This document shows positions 57,601 to 64,000 of a stretch of 64,000 nt of DNA, one piece after another. This DNA is from Chenopodium formosanum (taxonomy: Eukaryota > Streptophyta > Magnoliopsida > Caryophyllales > Amaranthaceae): NCBI GenBank assembly GCA_024500155.1, contig CM044857.1, positions 42,674,001 to 42,738,000 of the forward strand. Direction: 5' to 3'. Both the position numbers and the translations under genes were made by a program. Numbering within the stretch: the first letter of the stretch is position 1; every line of letters starts with the position of its first letter. Below the pieces are notes generated by a model. The model did not search any database. It had not been told where the DNA came from and saw nothing but the letters and a program-made list of their open reading frames with translations.

Positions 57601-58969
57601 AGCAGATGCGCTGGCAAGATTGGCAAGTTCAAGTTTTAATGACTTAGAAAGGACAGTTATGGTAGAGGTTTTAAAGCAGAGAAGCATAGATGAGATGTCG
57701 GCAGAGGTATTATGTGTTGATGTGGGGGATCAATGGTACGATAAAATACTGGCATACATCGTTCATGGTGTAGGGCCAACAGATAAAGGACAGCTGAAAA
57801 GATTGCGGAAGGATAGTGTATGGTTCGTTATGTACCAAGGCCAGTTATACAAAAGGGGGTTTTCACTACCATTGCAAAGGTGTATAACGGATTTTGAGTC
57901 AGCAAGATTGATAGAAGAATTGCATGAGGGAAGCTGTGGTAACCATCTTGGAGCAAGAGCCTTGTCAAGAGAAGCAATGAGAAGAGGTTACTACTGGCCG
58001 ACAATGAATGCAGACGCAGTGGCTTACATTAAAAAATGCGAGAAGTGTCAAAAGTTTGCCCCAGTTATCAACTTACCCCCGAATGATCTAACTCCGATAT
58101 TGAGTCCAATCCCTTTTTCCCAGTGGGGAATGGATATAGTAGGCCCGTTCCCATCGGCCACGGGTGGAAGAAAATTTCTGATAGTGGGAATTGATTACTT
58201 CACGAAATGGATAGAAGCAGAGCCAGTAACAAAGATAACGGCATCGGAAGTAAAAAAGTTTATATGGAAAAACATCTTCACAAGGTTTGGGTTGCCGATG
58301 GCGATGATTTTTTATCATGGAACCCAATTTGACTGTAAGCCAGTCAAAGATCTCTTAATGATGTATAAGGTGAAATTTGCTTACGCAGCAGTATGTCATC
58401 CACAGTCTAACGGCCAGGCAGAAGCAGCAAATAAGCATATCATAACAGCAATTAAGAAGAAGATCGAAGATGCAAAGGGTTTGTGGGCAGATTTGATACC
58501 AGAGATATTATGGGCAAACAGGACAACAGTAAGAGAAGCCACGGATGAATCACCTTATACTCTAGTTTTTGGAACAGAGGCAGTCATACCAGCAGAAGTC
58601 GGGTTGCCGACATTCCGGATTCAGCATTACTGTGAAGACCAAAATGATTTACTCCTACGACAACAGTTAGATTTTTTGCCAGAACTGAGAGAAAAAGCAG
58701 CAGTTAAGTCAGCTGCCTTTAAAGAAAGAATGTCAAGAGCCTACAACAAAAGAGTATCCCATAGGCCGTTAAGTGTAGGAGATCTTGTACTACGAAGAAC
58801 AGAAGGGACCGGTAAGGGAAATGAAGATGGGAAGCTGACTGCAAATTGGGAGGGGCCTTATCGGATTAGGGATGTCATCATCCAAGAATCGTTTTACCTA
58901 GAAACTTTGGATGGGACACCTCTAAAAAATGTATGGAACTCAGCTGTATTGAAGAAATACTATGTGTAA
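54674..58969 (+). CDS. pol: Pol polyprotein: protease, RT, RNase H, second RNase H, integrase
   Basis: This 1431-residue frame is in phase with gag. Domains in order: C-terminal gag knuckle (about 35-60); aspartic protease with VLVDGGSSANVLF (about 198-215); reverse transcriptase (about 450-640) with FLDAFSGYHQ and catalytic YVDD near 585; native RNase H-like region (about 730-850); second RNase H (about 860-985) with SVDGSA, NEAEYEA, TTDSQLV and QADALARL, so its four acidic residues are kept; and integrase with an H2C2 finger (about 1085-1130) and a core opening MDIVGPF. The core's second Asp, in the position of the usual DNGTQF or DHGTQF, is Tyr (FYHGTQF), while the Glu in QSNGQAEA is kept. 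In RT the usual GLKNAGATYQ has Arg for the second Gly. Confidence 0.93.
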   Translation: MRYSTYTPLNTPRAAIYSVNQNREDWSRPIPMKARPRNVKKYCMFHRDVGHYTEECTQLKDNIEELIRKGHLTLYRLNAGRNQQPAQAVERQQMEARPERTQGRIVRQGDAGVPPLSTGRVDVITGGPIHGGTISGAKKHLAEHRHLVCALDVDNRPRPASIPQVVFTEEDARGVVFPHDDPLVLITKINGADIKRVLVDGGSSANVLFVQAFNEMNIGRQYLKPVSYPVIGFNGSTVRPEGSIVLPVRMGDGPQARDVMAEFLVVDVKSAYNAIIGRPIIHDMQAVVSTYHLAIAYVSNLGAVEKVYGGQVMSKACYVTALKNPVGSVTIPCNPIREGEPTVQDLTMKNFDARLEETPRPLPGGETIQVELQPGDPSRTVKVGADMDVDTRCNLISLLRENADVFAFSASEMPGIHPEVMEHKLNVDRKFRPVRQKKRNFSTEKIEAIQAEVNKLLAAGFIEPCTYPEWLANVVMVRKPTGKWRMCVDFTDLNKACPKDCYPLPRIDRLVDSTSGHAMLSFLDAFSGYHQVSMHKADRNKTAFITDVGVYCYKAMSFGLKNARATYQKLVDKIFEKQKGRNVEVYVDDTIVKSKEKGNHIADLRETFETLRKYQMKLNPEKCVFGVRSGKFLGFMVSERGIDANPDKVNAVLQMKQPKTIRDIQRLTGRMAGLTRFISKSADKALPFFMVLRKNKAFEWGKEQSDALEVVRNHLRSLPTIARPERGEVLQLYISTSPKTVAAVLLVERKKQQQPIFFVSHVLNAAKRRYPVIEKMALAVIVAARKLRPYFDAHPIEVLTNHPLEKSLRKMDTSGILLAWAVELSEYEIGYKPRTSIKAQALSDFIVETTYTDEEEELGTWQVSVDGSATATGAGAGIVITAPDGRMFEYAMNFKFKATNNEAEYEAAVAGMQLSIAAEAKRLVLTTDSQLVSSQFSGEYETREPTMVKYLEKMKQLAAQLQYFEIKLVPRLKNAQADALARLASSSFNDLERTVMVEVLKQRSIDEMSAEVLCVDVGDQWYDKILAYIVHGVGPTDKGQLKRLRKDSVWFVMYQGQLYKRGFSLPLQRCITDFESARLIEELHEGSCGNHLGARALSREAMRRGYYWPTMNADAVAYIKKCEKCQKFAPVINLPPNDLTPILSPIPFSQWGMDIVGPFPSATGGRKFLIVGIDYFTKWIEAEPVTKITASEVKKFIWKNIFTRFGLPMAMIFYHGTQFDCKPVKDLLMMYKVKFAYAAVCHPQSNGQAEAANKHIITAIKKKIEDAKGLWADLIPEILWANRTTVREATDESPYTLVFGTEAVIPAEVGLPTFRIQHYCEDQNDLLLRQQLDFLPELREKAAVKSAAFKERMSRAYNKRVSHRPLSVGDLVLRRTEGTGKGNEDGKLTANWEGPYRIRDVIIQESFYLETLDGTPLKNVWNSAVLKKYYV

Positions 58970-59968
58970 TGAACAATTTTTATGTGAAGCTGATATTAAG
59001 AAAGACATCAATGATGAATGAAGAAGCATTCAGACAACATGTGTTGGAATAGGCATCCTCCATTTAACAAAACATCGTTAAATGGGACGGACAGCTCAAA
59101 ACCGCTTCCGTGAAGTTAATAGATATACAACCTGATCAGTTGTATACGTTAACTCACGAGGTTGCTGGTTCAAAATATAATACCGGCCAAATCAATTCGA
59201 GTATACGCCGATATGAGGCATAGCTCAGAATGTGATCGCCGAGAGGGTACCTAACTGGCTGAAATAATAAAGCAGTAGGTGACCAATGTTATAATCTGAA
59301 CCATCAACGACCGGTTACGGCTCAGTATACATAGCTCTAACACGAACTATGTACACTAGGGGGACTAAGGAGTGGTATGGTATTTGTGATATCCATAGTA
59401 CGCTGGTAATTTTTAATGCATGGTATTTGTGATACCCATAGTACGCTGGTAATTTTTAGTGCAATTTTTCGAGATTAATTACAATTTTTCAAGTGAGGTA
59501 AAAATCTGATATCTTCCAAAGCCGAGGTTTTGAAGTCTGATATCTTCAAAGCTGGCGTTTTTTAAGAGGTTTCCAATTGGAAGTTGTCGGATTTCAGATA
59601 AACTATCAGCTAAACTTATTTTTTGCAAATTGTCTTTTATATATGCTGAAATTGGCAGGGCAATATAGTTATCATAACGTTGTAAAAAACAAGCAGATTA
59701 GGAAATGATAAGCAGAGAACAACACAGTTACGATAAAGTGTAAAAATTAATAGACAGTTAGCAGACAACGAAAACAAAAATAAGTTTGCATAACAGATAA
59801 AATTGACAATCAACAGGCATCACCACAAAAAAGGGGTATATGCCGATAAAACAGCATTGCCAAAATAGATGTTCACGCATACAAAGGACAATAAAAAGAG
59901 AGTTACAGCTGGTAAGGCCCAATAATACAAGACCCACAAGAAGATGTCGGTGATGATTGCCCGCCCCT
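58970..59968. other. Spacer between pol and the antisense gene
   Basis: No sense coding frame. A 43-bp unit (TGGTATTTGTGATA to TTTTTARTGCA) is present twice in tandem at 59378-59420 and 59421-59463 with three differences. The right part should hold the 3' UTR of the antisense gene. Confidence 0.6.
59378..59463. repeat. Two-copy 43-bp tandem repeat
   Basis: Copies 59378-59420 and 59421-59463 share CATAGTACGCTGGTAATTTT. They lie in the post-pol spacer of the Tat-type element. Confidence 0.85.
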
Positions 59969-62857
59969 TCAAGATTGTGCATTCTCAGGCACTGGGGAGT
60001 CCAAGATGCTGGGATCTTTGGGGCCGTCATCAGCACTTGGCGCCAGATTGTACAAGTCCTCTTCAGAGAACTTCTGCGCCTCGAAGCCGGAAGGGATCTT
60101 GTAGGCTTCCTCGTCGAAAGCCTTCTCAACCTTGACCCAATCATCTTTTTTCCAACCGGCGGCGTGGGCAACACATCTCTGAGCAGCAGTCCAACCTCCA
60201 TCGAAACGGTCCTGGAGCTTGGAGCAGAACTCATCTGAAGTCAAGTAACGGCCCACGGCTCTCTGGCGAATCCCAGGCTTATCGGCTTCCATCCGCATAA
60301 CCTTCTCTTCGAGGTTTTTTACTTTAGCCCTGGCATCGCCGAGATCTTTCTCAACTGAAGAAAGACGCTCAATGGCTTTATCTTTCTCAGCAATCTGAGT
60401 CTTCAGACTCTGCAATTCCAACTCCAAGCCAGCAACTTTTCCAGCCTTAACCTTCAACTCCGACATCTCCTTGTCGTCTTTTTCTTTTATCTTCCTCAGG
60501 TCATCCAGGGCCTTTTCAGCGTTGTTAATGATTTCTTGCATGGTACTTTGACTGGAGGAGGCTTGATGGTGCTTCTCTTGATAATAGTGGTACATCTCCA
60601 CCAGCTCCGTACCAGACATAACAGCCTGTGAACAGGAAAGTACTTCCGAATAAGAATTAACAAAAACCATGAAACAAGCAATAAGAGTGCGTAAGCCATA
60701 ACGTAATATAAGAAATAGGTTAAGGCAAAGAAGTAAAGTAAACATACCTTCATCATGTTGTGCATATGAGCAGCAGCGAGGGGACCGATTGGACCAGCAG
60801 GTCTGTCCATCGGAAGAGTAAGGTTACTAAAAAGCCGGTAACCAAGGGTCCCACCCTGCGTTGGATCGTCGGTAATCATTGATTCATTTCGGCCAACATC
60901 CATGTCGGGCTTCCAACGATCCCCAGAATGGCCGGAAGGAACAGCAAAGCCTTTCAGGACTTCATCTGGAAACCGGCCGGAAACTCTTTCTATCCACTGG
61001 TTGGACCGGTATGTTAAAGCCGGAATGCTGGAATCTGACCCAACCGTAGTAGGAGCAATTGTGGTGGTCGCCTGAGGTTGACGAGGGGATTCGGCAGAAG
61101 TGAGATCTTCGATCTCAACACCCTGAATAACCTTCTTCACAATAGCCTCAGGGCTCTTAGCTTTGTTGATGGGTGGAGTCTTCTCGGACTCCGATTGGTC
61201 CTTCTTCTTCCCACCACGCCCTTCAGGTTGTCTAGGGCTGGAGGTCACAATTCCACCTCGCCGATTGGCCAGGGATGTCGTCTTTCTCTTTTTGGCATTG
61301 TCATCAGCCATGATCTCAGCTCTTCTCTTGGCACTGACAGTTGGAGCGCGGCCGCAAACGGTAGCAAGAGTGTCGTAGGGGCTTGAAGCTTTAGGGCAAC
61401 GTCTGACAACTCTTTTCCCGTCGGAAGATAAGCCGAGTTTCTTATTGTCCAACTTGTCAATACCTGAGAATAAGGAATGTAAGTACAATCAATTAGGTAC
61501 ATATACAAAAAAAAAAAAAAGAAAGAAAAAGAAGGAAGAGAAATTCAATAAAATAAACAGTACCATAACTGTCAGTCCAACAGAGACCGACACGAGATAA
61601 CGGCGCGTTGCCCAGAATGTAACTTACATTCGGCACCCACACATTAGGAACTATACGAACCTTGCCGTCACCTTCATCAAATTCTAAGATGTCAAAATGA
61701 TTGACGGCTCTCTCTTCGTGCTTACCAAGATCCCTCTCGGGGATTGAATCAAAACGAGGATGAGGCTGGTAAAAGGTTCTTCTTAGAGGAAATTCCTCAG
61801 GAACCGACATGAAAAAGAACCTCACTTGCCAGCCCTTACAGCTTGTCAATTTGGGGTGGACGATATATTTGCGAGGTTGGGTATACAAGGACCACCACCC
61901 ATCTGACTGACCATCTCTCTTCAAAGTAATCAGTCGTCTAAAAACGTTAAGGGTTAGGGGATAGTTTCGATATAGCATGACCCAGATGGTGGCAATAACG
62001 GCCCGTATGGTAGGGGGAGTAACCTGAACTAAACAGACATTCCAGGCTTTTAGGATTTTTGCCACAAAGGGGTGTAGGGGAAAGCGAAGGCCGAAGTCTA
62101 AATGCTTCATATAAACGGCCACGGAACCTGCTGGGCAATCTAATACTGAGGCTCCAGAAGGGGGAACTGACAGCTCATACCCGTCAGGTAAGTTGAAGAA
62201 TCTCTTAGCACGACGGCAGTAATCTTTTTCAATTGCCGTTTTCCTAAAATCATCACTTATTTTCGCCTTGGCCACTTTTCCATCTCTGGCAAGGGTAATA
62301 GGTTGTCGGAATTCAGCTCCGTCAGTCTCGGAGTTATAGCCCTCGTCCAGATTCTCTTCCTGGATAACCTCTGCCGTCAAGTCGACAATGTCATCCCTGC
62401 TCTCATTGTTGATACTGTCTTCTTGAGTCTCGTCATCTCCTAAAACTGAGTTGACGGCTGAATCATGAACTGGGGATGACGGACCCTCCTGAGGGTTCGC
62501 AGGGATATCAGCCACTGGTCCTTCTTCAGAAGAACTTACAACCTGACCTTACCCAGGTCTTTTGCTGGATTCTGCTGCCTTAGCGGCCTCAGCTGCCTTA
62601 GCTGCTTTGGCGGCCTCAGCAGCTTCACGGGCAGCAGCACGAGGCTGATAACTGGTTCTCTTTACCCTTGGCATGGTGTTTATACCTATATTGCCAACGT
62701 TAGTGCCGTATTGATTAAAATAGCGTTTCCCAGCAAAGCTGCGTAAGTGATAACGAACACTAACAGGCTCAACGTTAAGAATTTCGGTATCGGCAGGGAT
62801 ATCAGGATTAGTAGGGTGGAAAGCACTTTCACGGTGAGCAATGATCCTATGTATCAT
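59969..62857 (-). CDS. Spliced antisense gene of the Tat-type element (Transposase_28-like)
   Basis: Three exons on the strand opposite gag-pol: 62857-61564, 61463-60748 and 60625-59969, total 2667 bp. Intron 1 (100 bp) has donor TATG|GTACTG and acceptor TTCTCAG|GT; intron 2 (122 bp) has donor ATGAAG|GTATGT and acceptor TTCACAG|GC. Each join keeps the frame, while each unspliced frame runs into unrelated sequence. Exon 1 holds an Ala/Lys-rich repeat, an acidic stretch and a region with [11 protein letters not shown] and [12 protein letters not shown] that resembles the putative gypsy-type transposon domain (Pfam PF04195). Exon 2 is basic and disordered-looking; exon 3 starts with a long coiled coil. 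One in-frame TAA at 62549-62551 interrupts the frame. The frame is open upstream of 62857 to about 63029 without ATG, so an earlier exon is possible. Role unknown. Confidence 0.75.
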
Positions 62858-63471
62858 AAAAGCGCGTTTCTCTTCTTCAGAAGATAACGTCTCAAATGGA
62901 TAATCAATATTATCAGAAAGGGAAGATGAATTACCCTGGTTACTACCGGTTTCTTTGCCTAAGGATTGCCTAATTAAACGACGCCTAGCAGTACTAAGGT
63001 TAGGGAAATTCTCTTCGACACTATCTTCAGACGTTTAATTCAAAAATGAGAAAATAAAACAGACATGCAAAATTAAGGGATTAAGGAACAGCAATACCTT
63101 CGACAAAAGTCGCTGATACGATGAACTTAAACTGACAAGTGATGAAGAAGAAAAGCACTCCGAGTAAACTAAGAACCGTAGACCGAAATCGGGAAGAATC
63201 AGAAAAGTAGACTCTTTGTTGAAAAAACAATTGAGACGGAGAAAAAACTTTGGAAAGATGAAAAGTGAAATGAAAAATGGTGGAATTTTTGATCTAAAAG
63301 GAAAAACTGAAAAGTCAGTTGAGGTGAAAGGCGGTTCAGAAATCCAACGGCCCTCAATCGACAATCAATTTCAAAAAATGACGGTAGGATTTACAACACG
63401 TGTATTAATTTTCCCGCTTTTTTAAAAAAAAAAAAAAAAAAACGGTTACACTACCATAACGTGCTCATTAA
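62858..63471. other. Upstream region of the antisense gene
   Basis: Lies 5' of the antisense gene. The frame of exon 1 stays open to about 63029, and a donor-like CGAAG|GTATTG at about 63100 (minus strand) could end a leader exon. A 22-base A run (63423-63442) and an ACACGTGT motif (63397-63404) are present. A promoter is likely here but was not located. Confidence 0.4.
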
Positions 63472-63845
63472 AACAAGTTGACCTTGTACGCTATCGGCAT
63501 ACAAGGTCACTTGGGAAGAAAAACGGAGTTTTTCGCTCCCAGATATTTTATAACAAGTTGACCTTGTACGCTATCCGCATACAAGGTCACTTGGGGAGGA
63601 AAACGGAGTTTTTCGCTCCCAGATATTTTATAACAAGTTGACCTTGTACGCTATCGGCATACAAGGTCACTTGGGGAGGAAAACGGAGTTTTTCGCTCCC
63701 ACGTATTTTATAACAAGCTGACCTTGTAACCTATCGGCATACAAGGTCACTTCGGAAGGAAAATGGAGTTTTTCGCTCCCAGATATTTTATAACAAGTTG
63801 ACCTTGTACGCTATCGGCATACAAGGTCACTTGGGGAGGAGAACG
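63472..63845. repeat. 80-bp tandem repeats, each with a perfect 10-bp hairpin
   Basis: Four full copies and a partial fifth with exact 80-bp period start at 63472, 63552, 63632, 63712 and 63792. Every copy contains TGACCTTGTA, an 11-base loop (mostly CGCTATCGGCA) and TACAAGGTCA, a perfect stem, then GGAGTTTTTCGCTCCCA-like sequence with GGGAGCGAAAAACTCC as its own near-palindrome. Copies differ at few positions and the stem is unchanged in all five. The array lies between the antisense gene and the expected 3' LTR. Confidence 0.95.
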
Positions 63846-64000
63846 GTTGAAACCTAAAAGCAAATGGATACAGTACGCGATTATGGTATAAAAACTGTCC
63901 TCTTGCTAACTTCTCAGCAAAAGAATATAGAGCTTAAAATATATAGACGTATCGAAGCAAATCTGTCTGAATACAAGACAAGCAAGTGAAACGAATTGCT
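63846..64000. other. End of window, still inside the Tat-type element
   Basis: No match to the 5' LTR start is seen, so the 3' LTR is further right. A GGTATAAAAACTG sequence at 63885 resembles a TATA box on the plus strand. Confidence 0.4.

Larger units (their letters stand above)
53024..64000 (+). mobile_element. Ty3/gypsy retrotransposon, Tat/Ogre-type lineage (3' end outside window)
   Basis: Order: 5' LTR (about 53024-53464), primer site (53468), gag (53549-54628), pol (54674-58969), a 1-kb spacer, an antisense gene (62857-59969) and hairpin tandem repeats (63472-63845). A second, plant-acquired RNase H domain before integrase and an extra antisense gene 3' of pol are marks of the Tat lineage. 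No chromodomain is present. The 3' LTR and polypurine tract must lie beyond 64000. It is inserted next to the storage protein exon, in opposite orientation. The gag-pol frame has one internal stop and integrase has lost a catalytic Asp, so this copy is not autonomous. Confidence 0.9.

Noticed and set aside
53615..58327. Minus-strand open frames across gag and pol (up to 147 residues)
   Set aside because: Shadows of the sense gag-pol frame with no recognisable motifs, unlike the antisense gene further right.
63472..63845. CRISPR-like array
   Set aside because: The 80-bp repeats are contiguous without unique spacers, and the DNA is plant nuclear; they are tandem repeats of a retrotransposon.

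Overview
The window is plant nuclear DNA: AT-rich, with GT-AG introns, NRT1/PTR transporter genes of typical exon structure, an Ogre/Tat-type Ty3/gypsy element, CACTA, Mutator-like, hAT-like and TRIM elements, and a piece of mitochondrial cox2. It is a eudicot. Repeated ACTCCGTA/TACGGAGTA words hint at Caryophyllales (spinach/beet group), but this is only an impression.

Host genes: (1) 7669-14536 (-), a seven-exon gene whose reconstructed 764-residue product has a C4HC3 PHD finger, acidic EEGEI repeats and a C-terminal coiled coil. (2) and (3) 25252-31026 and 41166-44053 (+), two NPF (NRT1/PTR) transporter paralogues of 588 and 600 residues with the same four-exon layout. (4) 52574-52936 (-), the last exon of a bark/vegetative storage protein-like gene, cut off from the rest of its gene by the large retrotransposon that fills 53-64 kb.

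Mobile DNA makes up most of the rest. From left to right: a 4-kb Mutator-like element with FAR1-like remnants (190-4199, 9-bp TSD); a mitochondrial cox2 fragment between 30-bp direct repeats (about 15.5 kb); a full-length but broken LINE on the minus strand (17245-22824, 13-bp TSD); a tandem three-LTR TRIM in intron 1 of the first NPF gene (25483-25992, 5-bp TSD); a 567-bp foldback element (33365-33931); a nest of a probable LTR, a CACTA element and a second solo LTR (35339-39999) that splits an older tandem duplication; and, between 46.6 and 52.3 kb, a run of class II elements with readable target-site duplications. The right end is a Tat-lineage Ty3/gypsy element with gag, pol (protease, RT, RNase H, second RNase H, integrase) and a three-exon antisense gene, followed by 80-bp tandem repeats that each encode a perfect 10-bp hairpin. 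Its 3' LTR is not in the window.

The strongest candidate for something under-described is the antisense gene inside the Tat element: two short introns (100 and 122 bp) with consensus splice sites join three reading frames into one of about 888 codons. One in-frame stop interrupts it. The sense gag-pol of this copy is also damaged: an in-frame TGA separates gag from pol, and the second catalytic Asp of integrase is Tyr.
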